64,000 bases of DNA from the NCBI RefSeq assembly GCF_947179165.1, contig NC_077239.1, forward strand, positions 496,001 through 560,000. The letters are read 5' to 3'. The notes under the pieces are model-generated. The model saw nothing but the letters and a program-made list of their open reading frames with translations, searched no databases and was not told the DNA's origin. The translations under genes were made by a program, and so were the position numbers. Shown piece after piece: positions 35,448-47,200 of this stretch (position 1 is its first letter; every line of letters begins with the position of its first letter). The DNA comes from Solanum dulcamara (lineage: Eukaryota > Streptophyta > Magnoliopsida > Solanales > Solanaceae).

Positions 35448-37373
35448 CTACGAATGCAGCCACAGACGGTCATGCAAGCGTTCTTCTCCGCCACCAAACA
35501 TCTCATCAACCCTCTCACCATCTCTGTAGAAATGAAAAGTTGGTGTGTACCGAATGTTCAGTGTTGTCTCTGGACATTCATCAATATCAGCATACACGAA
35601 AGAGAGTTTTGGGAACATTTTGCTCAGGTCCCAAAACGTAGGAAGGATCTGGTTGCAGACACGACACCTGCAAATGCAAGAAAAGTTAAAATGCCAAAAA
35701 CTTTTGAATAGTTTCTTGATCATTTGACGTCTTTCAGAATATAAAATGCATTTACATTGTCACAGTTTAATTTCCATATGTAAACAACGGGAAAAACATA
35801 AATACAGTGAGAAGATCCAAACAAGGAATTAGCGAGAATCCCAAATGACAACAATAAAAACATTCACCTTATGGATATCGACTTAGTTCACAGTTGAACA
35901 TCCTTAGAACTAGTAAACGCTGGAAAGAGAACTTCAAGAAGAATTAGAGCCATGGCCTCGTGCGCTAGCAACTAACAATTTGACAGAGGAAGACAAACTA
36001 ATTTCATATAGAGCTTTGAAACACAGGTGTTAAATTTAGAACTTTTGAATTGACCACTAATAGCCTGTTTGGATTGACTTATTTTTAAGCAGGTTATAAG
36101 TTGAAAACTGCTTATAAGTTTTTTTTAAAAAAAATAGGTGCAGGGCAACTTTTTTTTTTTGACTTATAAGCTGTTTTCAACTTATAAACTGCTTAACATA
36201 AGTTCATCAAAATAAACCCAACTATTTATTGGGGCTTATTTTAAGTACAAAATGACTTTAAGTTAGTCAGTCAAATACTCAAAAAAAGCTAAAAACAGCT
36301 TATAAGCCAATCCAAACAGCCTCTAAAACAGTTTTTGCAGCTTCAACTCATAAAAACATTTAAAGTAACCATCTCTAAAACTCAAGATACAATGAAAACC
36401 AAGAGAATTTAAAGATGATCTAGAGCCACAGCCTCGTTTACTAGCAAGTTACGAACTTGACAGAGGAAGATGAACTAATTTTAAACAGGATTTGGTAACA
36501 CAGGTGCTCGCTGTGCACTTGAAAAAAAGCAGCAGCATTTATAGCAGTATTGCAGCTTCAAGCTCCTAACAACATCGAATAATATTTTAACTGCAGCCAA
36601 CTTAGTCTTCAAAATCATATATAGGAGATTAGAGAATTATGTGAAATCTATCGGACACTCATTCGAGATCCTCGAGGGCTTTCACCTCAAGTCTAGATTG
36701 GAAAGCCTAAGTAATACCCCTTAAAGTTCCCTTTCAGACTTATAACTCTACATTCTGTAAAAATATCAAGCCTAAGTGATAATCACAAAAGATGCTGAAG
36801 AAATGTGTATATATCAAGGATAGAAAATTCAGAATCTAACAACCTTATTAGTAAAATGGATGTTCCGAGTTAAGATATATATCATGAGCAATACGGAAAT
36901 AGACCAAAGTAATCTGTTTGTATAGCTACTTTCGGAGTAAATCTCATCAACTAGAACTAGTTTGATGAAACTGACCAACGGTATTTGTTTTACAAAAGAA
37001 ATGGGATGGTAGATTAGGCTAGAAATATGCAAAATATCGAAGAATCCAGATAAGGAAAAGACCAAATAAAAGAGTTATAGCGATCCATTAACATACCAAG
37101 AAGCCCCATAATTGATTACAGCCTGCAAAACACAGTTTTCCCAAAGCAGAAGTCAGCAAAAGGTTTGGTTCATCGTTATGTATGAGTAGAAAAGCATGTT
37201 TCTTTCAACAAATAAGAATCTTTATACAGAAAATTTAAGCTAACCGGAGTTTTAGTTGTTCTGATAGTGTGAAAAATGTCCTTGAGATTTTCGTCACCGG
37301 TGGCTGTCATCAAGTTCCTCTGTTCATTCACTGGAAGTTTTCCTCTTTCTACTTTCTCACCCTCTTCACCCAT
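35448..37373 (-). CDS. Thioredoxin-like protein with WCRVC active site (TRXL3-3 type)
   Basis: Three minus-strand exons join in frame to 124 residues: 37245-37373, the microexon 37097-37122 (26 nt) and 35448-35667. The active-site Trp codon is split across the last intron, giving 'NYGASWCRVC' at residues 47-56. The thioredoxin core follows with 'FVYADIDECPE' and the cis-Pro block 'RYTPTFHFYRDGERV' (Pro94). The monothiol-like spacing Cys-Arg-Val-Cys is a CxxC but not the classical CGPC. It closely resembles Arabidopsis At3g53220, a small thioredoxin-like protein without a transit peptide, so it is probably a cytosolic disulphide oxidoreductase. A non-coding first exon likely ends at 38570 ('actctg' then GTTAGT), with its acceptor at 37393, making a 5'UTR intron that holds a cluster of SINE fragments. 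It converges with the SAM synthase gene. Confidence 0.88.
36063..36321. mobile_element. MITE with intact inverted ends, intron 2 of the thioredoxin-like gene
   Basis: The left end GCCTGTTTGGATTGACTTAT and right end 'ataagccaatccaaacagcc' are near-perfect inverted repeats. Inner 'ttataagttgaaaac' blocks also pair. It is the same family as 2791-3060. Confidence 0.8.
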
Positions 37374-37529
37374 TTTCACTTCTTCTTTTTCCCTAAATAA
37401 TCATAATCCATTACTTGTCTTATCATAGATAGAAACAGTAGAATGCTGCAAAAGCCATATACTTGGAAGCAAAATTGAATACATTTCAAACAAATATTTC
37501 TTCAACAAAAGGATATACAAACCATAAAT

Positions 37530-37670
37530 AACAACATACCCAGTGTAATACCACAAGTGGGATCTAGCCTCTACGGAGGTGATGTGTATGCAAATTTATC
37601 CCTACCTCGTAAAGGCAAAAAATACTATTTCTGATAGACCCTTGGCTCAGCTCAAGTAAAACATATAAAA
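37530..37670 (-). repeat. TS-like SINE/LINE tail fragment 1
   Basis: 'aacaacatacccagtgtaat', 'ccacaagtgggatct' and 'tgatagacccttggctcagc' are the complement of the Solanaceae (TTG)n-terminated tail. It lies in the putative 5'UTR intron of the thioredoxin-like gene. Confidence 0.65.
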
Positions 37671-37792
37671 AATCAAGCAAGTAAAGAAAATAAAGTAGCA
37701 AAGAAATCATGCTGAAAACAATGAAGTAGATAACAAAAGCAACAATAAATAATACAACCACTGAAGCAAAGGAAAAAACATGTAATACTAAA

Positions 37793-37905
37793 AAGGGGTA
37801 GCCTGGTGCACTAAGCTCCCGTTATGCATAGGGTCCGGAAAAGGGCCCGACCTAAAAAGATTTATTGTACGTAGCCTTACCTTGCATTTCTGTGAGAGAC
37901 TATTT
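37793..37905 (+). repeat. Au-SINE-like fragment
   Basis: 'ggggtagcctggtgcactaa', 'gctcccgttatgcatagggt', 'ccggaaaagggcccgacc', 'ttattgtacgtagccttacc' and 'ttgcatttctgtgagagact' match, from memory, the tRNA-related head and body of the plant Au SINE. Both ends are cut. Confidence 0.65.
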
Positions 37906-37954
37906 CCAAGTAAGATTGAAGAAAAGGATCCTAGGAGAGTAATAACAACAATAC

Positions 37955-38195
37955 TACAATAACAACAACATACCCAGTGTAGTTCCACAAGTGTGGTCTG
38001 AGGAAGGTAGAGAGGTTATTTCCAATAACCCTCTGCTCAAGAGTAATAATAACAATACTACTACTACTACTACAACATACCTAGTGTAGTCCCACAAGTG
38101 GGATTTGGGAAGGACAAAAAGTACGCAGACATTACCCTTACCGCATAGGTATAGAGACTGTTTCCGAAATACCCTTGGCTCAAGAGTAACAATAA
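37955..38195 (-). repeat. TS-like SINE/LINE tail fragments 2 and 3 (head to tail)
   Basis: Two successive copies (about 37965-38045 and 38070-38190), each beginning 'caacatac.cagtgtagt' and ending in '.cccttggctcaagagtaa', separated by an 'aataataacaatacta' microsatellite-like stretch. Confidence 0.65.
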
Positions 38196-39004
38196 TAATA
38201 CTGATAGAAAAAATATTGTTAAATAATTCTATCTAGCTGAAGTAATATACCTTTAGGGTTGTTGAATGAGTAGATGTTTATGTTATATAATACCTGTAGA
38301 AGAAAAAAAACAATTGTTCAGTTGTTAGAGGCATTTCATCGAACACTTTTGCTACATAATGATATTCCTCTAATTTCTTAATAACTACTGTATTTTTTTG
38401 TTCCTAATGGCAATTCAGTTTGCTTCCATAGAATTTTTTTACAAAAAATAATCACATAAATGTATAAAATCTACCAAAAAAACATGAGGAAATAGATAAA
38501 AAAAATTCATATACATTGTACTGAATCAAACATTCACAAGGGCATCCAGAAAGAAGAGAGAAAACTAACCAGAGTTTACCAAATCCACACACAAACAGGA
38601 ACCAATTTGGAGATAAGAGAGAAAAAATGAAGTAAGAGATACATATATGCTAAAATAAAAAATTGTCAGGTTCCAAAATAATAATTTATTTTAAAAATAT
38701 TTTTAATCAATTTAATTTTATATTTTAAATTTTAACTTTAATAAATTAATTTATAACTACACAGTGTTAAAAGTACTTTTTTTCAAGGTAAAAATCTCTC
38801 GAGCCCATGTTCGAATATCACTAGTAACTAATGACACTTATAAGAAAAGCTCAATAACTTTGTGCAATATAAATGCATGAGTAGTTGAAGTATATTAGTG
38901 GTTTAAAGTTAAAATTGAATGAGCGCCTCATTTATTTATTTTTGCATAATTTAGCTTTTTAAAATGCAAAGTTGATAATATTTTTTTTATAATCGATCTA
39001 TACA

Positions 39005-40620
39005 AGAATAAGGGTGATATCCAAAACGGTAATAATTACAGGGGTATCAAATTCCTAAGCTACAGTATGAAGATTTGGGAGAGAGTGGTGGAGATGAGGG
39101 TGAGCAGAGGAGTGTCAATCTCAGAGAACCAGTTTGGATTCATGTCGGGGCGGTCGACTACTGAAGCAATCCATCTTATGCGGAGACTGTGGAGAGATTT
39201 AGAGAAAGAAAAAGGGATCTCCATATGATGTTCATTGATCTTGAAAAGGCTTGTGACAAAGTTCCAATGGATGTTCTCTGGAGGTGTCTAGACGCTAAAG
39301 GTGTCCCGATGGTGTATATTAGGGCGATAAAGGACATGTATGCTGGAGCCAAGACTTGAGTTAGGACGGTGGGAGGTGACTCAGAGCATTTTCCTGTTGA
39401 GATGGTTAGGACAGTGGGAGATGACTCAGAGCATTTTCCTGTTGAGATGGAACCACATCAGGGATCTATGCTGAGTCATTTTCTTTTTCCCTTGGTGATG
39501 GATGAGCTGACGCGGTCTATTTAGGAGGAGGTTCCATGGTGTATACTTTGATTGATGAGACTCGGGACAGAGTTAATGATAGGTTGGAGGTTTGGAGACA
39601 AATGCTGGAGTCTAAAGGGTTCAGATTGAGCAGGACCAAAACAGAATATTTGGAGTGCAAATTTAGTGTTGTGGTGGATGAAGAGGGCAAGGAAGTGAAG
39701 CTTGCCACTCAACCTATCCCCAAGAAAGAAAGTTTTAAATATCTTGGATCTATCATCCAGAGTAGTGAGGACATCGATGATGATGTCACGCACCGCATTG
39801 GGGCAGCGTGGATTAAATGGAAGCTTGCCTCTGGAGTCCCGTATGATAAGAAAGAACCATATAAACTTAAAGGTAAGTTCTACAGAATGGTGGTTAGGCC
39901 AGCGTTGTTATATGGAGTGGAGTGCTGGCCAGTAAAAAACTCTCAAGTTCAGTTTATGCATGTTGCAGAGATGAGGATGCTGAGATGGATGTGTAGACAC
40001 ACTAGGAGTGATAAGAATAAGAATGAGGTTATTCGGGAGAAGGAGGGAGTGTCATCTGTGACAGACAAGATGAGAGAAGTGAGATTGAGATGGTTTGGGC
40101 ATGTGCAGAAAAGGAGTGTCGATGCCCCAGTTAGGAGGTGCGAGCGGTTGAAGTTTGGGGTTATGCGGAGGGGAGGGGTAGACCGAAAAAGTATTAGAGA
40201 GAGGTGATTAGACAAGATATGGCGCTACTCCATATCACCGAAGACATGACCTTAGATAGAAATGAGTGGAGGTTGCAGATTAGGATAGAAGGCTAGTTGG
40301 AATAGAACAGTGTCTTGCCGTGTGTCGGTTTAGGGGGATTGTAGGTCTAGGCGTACCTTTATAGCCGTGTTGTTATTGCCTTTGATTATCACATGACTTA
40401 GCTATTGTTATTGTTCTTGTCTTGTAAAATTTGCATCTTTTTTTTGCCATTATGCTATATATATTATTTTTCTCTATTACTTGGGACTGTGACTTTTGAG
40501 CCGAGAATCTTTCGGAAACAACCTATCTCCATGAGGAAGTGGTAAGGCGTACATGTTACCCTCCCAGACTCCACTTGTGAAATTTCATTGGATATGTTGT
40601 TGTTGTCGTTGTTTTTCTGG
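39005..40620 (+). mobile_element. 5'-truncated RTE-type LINE, reverse transcriptase with catalytic motif deleted
   Basis: Interrupted frames give 'NNYRGIKFLSYSMKIWERVV', '[19 protein letters not shown]', '[13 protein letters not shown]', '[12 protein letters not shown]', 'HFPVEM', '[10 protein letters not shown]' and, from 39540, '[16 protein letters not shown]', '[18 protein letters not shown]', 'YLGSIIQSS', '[11 protein letters not shown]' and '[13 protein letters not shown]'. This is the RT and C-terminal region of the plant RTE clade. The upstream endonuclease is absent. Defects include a frameshift near 39225, a TGA at 39357, a 45-bp tandem duplication (39361-39450), a TAG at 39523 and a deletion of about 18 nt at about 39545 that removes the FADD catalytic box. 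The 3' end runs into a (TTG)n tail at about 40600-40620. Confidence 0.88.
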
Positions 40621-40799
40621 TTCTTTTTCAAATGATAATATAACCAATTCATTTCCTTCTTGCTTGAGATATAATCCTTCACATATATCAAACTACTAAT
40701 AATTTTTTGCTTTTACGTAAAAAGTTCACTTTATCTATCAATAGTACTCAAATATTTTTTGTTTTTATTAAGAAAACATATAACCTATCGACCCTATAT

Positions 40800-41050
40800 A
40801 CATGAAATCAATACAGAGGGCTAGACAGAGAATATCTATAGTGAGCGAGCTAACTCTCACTAAGGAACTCGATAAAATAGCCCTCTATCTCCGGGAGAAG
40901 AAGGCACCGCCTCAAAGAATGGGCGGCAATGACAAAACCTAAGCAATAGTTAGTAAGAAATATAAATCTCCATAAAATTATAAAATCATGCATCTCGGTT
41001 GACACTTGTATGGAATTGGCGTGTACCAATTTAGGTCAAATTAATAAGCT
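40800..41050 (+). pseudogene. Decayed plastid 23S rRNA fragment (nuclear plastid DNA)
   Basis: 'agacagagaatatctatag', 'ctctcactaaggaactcg', 'taaaatagccctctatctcc', 'gggagaagaaggcacc' and 'aaatctccataaaattataa' followed by 'catgcatctcggttgacac' follow, in order, a central part of the plastid large-subunit rRNA (family motifs AAGGAACTCGGCAAAATAGC, CGGGAGAAGGGGTGCC, GGTCTCCGC). Most differences are C to T or G to A, as expected for a methylated, decaying organelle insert. Plastid origin is preferred over mitochondrial by recall of the 'GGTAGAGAATACCTAGGGG' segment. It directly precedes the satellite array. Confidence 0.75.
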
Positions 41051-41099
41051 TACGACTATTGAACAAACTTGGTTGACGCCTGATACTGCTTAAATAAAA

Positions 41100-44000
41100 G
41101 CAACTCTATTTCTATACTCTTTCTGTAATAACTTGGGTAAGAATTCCAATAGTCTCGCCATGATCCACCCAACTCTTTTTTGGCATTTAGGGATCACTCA
41201 ACAAGAATTAGACGATTTTCTCATTTTTTTCGTGTGTTAGTCCATAATTTTTTTGATGATATGATTTTCTGTCAATTTTTTTAAATCCTTTACAGAAACA
41301 TCCGTAGTTATCCGGGTAAGAATTTGAGTAGCTTCGCCATGATCCAAATGACTCGTTTGGGCATTTAGGGGTTACTCAATAGGAATTAGGAGATTTCTTA
41401 ATTTTTCGCATGTATTATTCCATGAATTTTTTAGTGATATGACTTACGGTCAATATTTTCAAAAATCTTTAAAGAACCATCTATAATGACCTGGGAAAGA
41501 ATTAAAGTAGTATCGCCATGATATACGCAATTTTTTTGGCATTTAGGATCACTCAATAGGAATTAGATAATTTTCTCAGTTTTTCATGTGCATTAATTCA
41601 TATTTTTTTTGTTGATATGGCTTCTACTAAGTTTTATTCCAAACCCTTTACAAAATCATCTATAATAACTTGGGGAAAAATCCAGTAGCCTCGCAATAAT
41701 TCACACGGTTTTTTTTGTCATTTAAGGGTCACTCAATATAAATTATTCATGTGTGTTAGTCCATAAATTTTTTGGTGATATGACTTTTGATCAATCGTTT
41801 TTCAAAATCTTTACAGAACCATCCGTAATTATATAGAGAAGAATTCTTCTAGCCTTGCCATGATCATAGCGACTTCTTTTTGGCATTTAGGGCCACTCAA
41901 TAGGAATTATGCGATTTGCTCAGTTTTTTGTATGTGTTACTCCATGAGTTTTTTGTTGATATGACTTTCGGTCAATTTTTTCAAAATCTTCATAGAACCA
42001 TATGTAATGATCCGGGCAATAATTCCAGTTGTCTCACCATGATCCACGTGACTTTTTTGACATTTAGGGTCCACTCAATAAAAATTAAGTGATTTTTTTA
42101 TTTTTTTCATGTATGTTAGTCCATTAATTTTTTGATGATATGACTTTCAGTCAATTTTTTTTAATTTTTTTACAGAACCATCCGTAATGATCTAGGAAAG
42201 AATTTCAGCAGCCTCACCATAACCCACACAACTTATTTTGGCATTTAAGGGTCACTCAATACGAATTGAGCCATTTGTTCATTTTTTCGCGTGTTAGTCC
42301 ATAATTTTTTTTGGTGATATGACTTATGGTCAATTGTTTTCAAAAACCTTTAAGGGAATCTCCTTAATGACTTGTGGAAGAATTGAGGTAGCCTCGCCAT
42401 GGTTCACACAATTTGTTTTGCATTTAGGGCCACTCTACATGAATTATGCGATTTTCTCAGTTTCTTATGTGTGTTAGGTCATTAATTTTTTGGTGATATG
42501 ACTTCCTTTTAGTTTTTATTCCAAAACCTTTATAGAACTATCCGTAATGACTTGAGAAAGAATTTCAATAGCTTCGCTATAATCCACTCGACTTTTTTGG
42601 CATTTAAAGGTCACTCAATAGAATTGGGCGATTTTCTCAATTTTTCATGTGTGTTACTCAATGAACTTTTAGGTTATTGTTTCAAGTTAATGTTTTTCCA
42701 AAATTTTTATAGAACCATCTGTAATTACCTGGGAAAGAATTTTAGTAGCCTCGCCATGATTATAGTTGCTTTTTTTGACATTTAGGGACCACTCAATAAG
42801 AATTAGACGATTTTCTTAAATTTTTGTATGTGTTAGTCCATGAATTTTCTATTGATATGGCTTCTGATCAATATTTTTTAAAAAATTTTAATGAGCAATC
42901 TGTAATGACTTAGGTATGAATTCCTGTAGCCTCGTCGTGATCCACGTGGATTTTATTGGCATTTAGGGACCACAAAACAGGAATTATGCAATTTTTTCCA
43001 GATTTTTGTGTGTTAATCCATGATTTTTTAATGATATAACTTTTGATCAATTTTTTTCAAAACCTTTATAGAATATCCTGTAATGACCTAGGAAAGAATT
43101 CCATTAGACTCACCATGATACAAGCGGCTTTTTGATACTTTGGGGCCACTTAACATGAATTAGATAATTTTTCTCAATTTTTCGTGTGTGTTAGTCCATA
43201 ATTATTTTGATGATATGACTTTCGATCAATTTTTTTTTTGAAATCTTAACAGAAACATCCATAAATTCCCGGTGAAGAATTTTAGTAGCCTCGCGATGAT
43301 CCATGCAGCTTTTTTAGCATTTAGGGGTCACACAATATGACTTTTTTTATGATATGGCTCCCGGTTAATTTTTTTTAAAAATCCTTAATGAACCATTGGT
43401 AATGATTTGGATTAGTAGGCTTGCCATGATCCACACAACTTTATTGGCGTTTATGGGGCCACTCAACAGGAATTAGGTGATTTTTTCTCAGTTTTTGATA
43501 TGTGTTAGTCGATGAATTTTTTAGTGATATAATTTTCGATCAATTTTTTTTCCAAAACCTTTACAGAACCATCACAATGACCGTGGGTGATTTCTAGAAT
43601 GCTTGCCATGATCCACACAATTTGTTTTGAAATTTAGGGACCACTCAACACGAAGATAGAGATTTTTTCAGTTTTTCATGTTTATTAGTTTATGAATTTT
43701 TTGGTGATATGGTTTACGGTCAACTTTTCAAAATCTTTACAAAACCATCGATAATTACCTAGGAAAGCATTCTAGTAGCCTCGCCATGATCCACACACAA
43801 TTTTTGCATTTAGGAGCCACTCAATAGGAATTAGGCGATTTTCTCAAATTTTCATGTGTGAGGCCATGAAATTTTTGGTGATATGACTTCTGGTAAGTTC
43901 TTTTTTTAAAAAACATTTACAGAACCATTCGTAATGACATAAGGAAGAATTTCAATAGCTTCGCCATGATCAATGCTGATTGTTTTTGTATTTAAGGCCA

Positions 44001-44270
44001 CTCAACAGGAATTATGAGATTTTCTCAATTTTTTGGTATGTGTCATTCCATAAATTTTTCAGTAATATAGCTTCCGGACATTTTTTATTCCAAAAGTTTT
44101 ACAAAGCCATCCGTAATAATTTGGGGAAGAATTTCAGTAGTCTTGCAATGATCTACGCGACTTTTTTTTTGGCATTTAGGGGTCACTAATAGGAAATAGA
44201 CGATTTTCTCAATTTTTCATGTGTGTTACTCCATGGATATTTTTGGTTAGATGGCTTCCGATAGATTTTT
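41100..44270. repeat. Satellite domain A (Ser-CATCCGTAATGA type)
   Basis: Monomers here carry 'gaaccatccgtaatgacctg', 'aagaattccagtagcctcgc', 'catgatccac', 'tttggcatttaggg.cactc' and 'tggtgatatgacttc'. Starts recur near 41817, 41995, 42175, 42355, 42535 and 42712, a period close to 179. This is the domain most diverged from the other two and abuts the 23S rRNA relic. Confidence 0.85.
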
Positions 44271-47200
44271 CTCGAAAATCATCATGGAACCCTACGTAGG
44301 TATTATGAGATCAGTACATGCCGCCTCGGCATGATTCATGATACGTTCATACCATTTAAGGTCCGCACAAGAAGAATTAGGCGATTTCACTATTTTTTTT
44401 ATGTGTTAGCCTATTGATATTTTTGGTGATCTGTCTTTCGGTGGAATTTTTTTGGAAACCATCATGTGACCCTCCGTAGGTACCCGAGATATCAATAAGT
44501 GTGGCCTCATAAAAAATTCACGGCGCGTTCAGAACATTTATGGGCCGTATAAGCGAAATTAGGCGATTTCGCCATATTTTCGTGTGTGTTAGCCCATGGA
44601 TATTTTGGATGTATTGGCTTTCGATGGATTTTTCTCAGACACCATCATGTGACCCTCCGTAGGTACCTGAGGTATTAGTACGTGCGGTCTCATCCCGATC
44701 GACGTCGCATTCATAGCATTTAGATGCCGCACCAGAAGAATTAGTTGATTTCGCCATTTTGTTAGCGTGTGTTAGCCTATAGATATTTTTGGTGAACTGA
44801 CTGCCGATTGATTATTCTTGGAAACCATCATGGGACCCTCCATTTTCACCCGAGGAATGACTACATGCGGCCTAGGCATGATCCATGGGTTTATTGCATT
44901 TAAAAGTTGCACAAGCGTAATTAGGCAATTTCATCATTTTTTTCTTATGTGTTAGCCATGAATATTTTTGATGAACTGGCTTCCGATGCATTTTTTTTGG
45001 AAACCATAATAGGGCCCTTAGTAGGTATCCGGGGATCATTACATACAGCCTTGCATTATCTCAGCGTGTTCATAGCATTTAGAGTCTGCACAAGCGAAAT
45101 GAAGCAATTTTGCTATTTTTTCTTGTGTGTTCGTCAATGGATATTTTTGTTAAACTGGCTTTCGGTGGAATTTTCTCAAAAACCATCATGGTACCCTCTG
45201 TAGGTGCCCGGGGGATCAGTATGTGCGGCTTCAGCATAATCTACGGCTTGTTCATAGCATTTACGAGCCGCACAAACGGAATTAGGCAATTTGTCATTTG
45301 TTCGTGTGTGTTAGGAAATGTATATTCTTGGTGAACAGGCTTCCGATTGATTTTTCTTGAAAACCATTATAGGACACTGTAGGTATCCAGGGGATCAGTA
45401 TGTACACTATCGACATAATCCACGGCGTATTAGGCGTTTTTACCTTTTTTTATGTGTGTTAATCCATAGATATATTTGGCGAACTAACTTCTTATGGATT
45501 TTTCTCATAAACTATTATAGGACACTTTGTAGGTACCCAGGGGATCAGTACATGTGGCATCGACACGATCCACAACGCTTTCATCGCATGGATCATGCGT
45601 TAATAGCATTTAAGGGTCGCACAAGTTGAATTAAGCGATTTCGCCATTTTTTCATGTGTGTTAGCCCATGAATTTTTTTGGTGAACTAGCTGGTGGATTT
45701 TTCTTAAAAACTGTTATGGTCCCCTCTGTAGGTACCCGAGATATTAGTACGTGTGGCCTCGGCATGATCCACATTGTGTCCATAGCATTTAGTGGCCGCT
45801 CAAGCAGAAATAAGCAATTTTACCATTTTTTCGAGCGTGTTAGCCCATGTATATTTTTGGTGAACTGGCTTTTGGTGTATTTTTCTCCAAAAACATTATG
45901 GGACCTTTGGTAGATATCGGGGGATCAGTACATGCGGCTTTGCCATGATCCAGGGCGCGTTCATAGCATTTAGGCGATTTTGTCATTTTTCGTGTGTGTT
46001 AGCCCATGAATATTTTTAGAGAACTGGTTTTTGGAGTATTTTTCTCAGAAAACCATCATAGGACCCTCTAGATATACCCTGACGATCAGTACTTGCAGCC
46101 TTGGCACGTTCCACTGCGCGCTCATACCATTTAAGGTCTGCACAAGCAGAATTTGACGATTTCGCCCTTTTTATGTGTGTTAGACCCTTGATATTTTTGG
46201 TGAACTGACTTTCTATGGAATTTTCTCAAAAAATATAATGGGACACTCCGTAGGTACCCTAGGAATCAGCATGTGCGGCCTCGATATGATCGACGGTGCA
46301 TTCATAACATTTGAGGGCCGCACAAGCAAAATTAGACGATTTCACAATTTTTTTCGTATGTGTTAGCTAATGGATCCTTTTTGTGAACTGATTTCGGTGG
46401 ATTTTTCTCAAAAACTAATATGGACTACCCAGGGGATCAATAGGTGCGGCCTCGGCACGGTACACGACGTATTCATAGCATTTAGGGACCACACAAGCAT
46501 ATTAGGCAATTTTGCCATTTTTTCATGTATGTTAGCCCATGAATATTTTTAGCGTACTCGCTTCTGGTGGATTTTTATCGGGAACCATTATGGGACCCTC
46601 CGTAGGTACCTATTGGATTAGTACGTGCAGCATCAACACGATCCATGATGCATTCATAGCATTAAGGGGCTGCACAAATAGAATTAGACGATTTTTTGAT
46701 TTTTTACGTGTGTGTTAGTTCATGGATGTTTTTGATGAACTAAATTTTGGTGGATTTTTCCTTTAAACCTTCATGGGACCCTCTGTGGGTACCCAGGGGA
46801 TAAGTACATGTGGCTTTGTCAAGATCCATGACGCGTTCCTAGCATTAGTATGTGTGGCCTCGGCCTAATCCACGTCGTGTTCATAGCATTTAGGGGTCGC
46901 ACAAGAGAAATTAAGTGATTTTTTGTCATTTTTTCGTATGTGTTAGCCATGAATATTTTTGGTGAAGTGGCTTCCAGTAGATTTTTTTGAGAAACCATTA
47001 TGGACATTCCGTAGGTATCCTGGGGATCATTACGTAAGGTCTGACATGATCCACAGTGCGTTCATTGCATTTAGGGGCCGCACAAGCGGAATGAAGTGAT
47101 TTCACTATTTTTTTCGTTTGTGTTAGGCTATCGATACTTTTAGTGAACTGACTTCTGGTGGAATTTTCTTGAAAACCATAATGGAACCCTCTGTAGGTAC

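Noticed and set aside
35252..35727. Plus-strand frames of 60-129 residues
   Set aside because: Shadows of the last exon of the minus-strand thioredoxin-like gene, which has conserved motifs.
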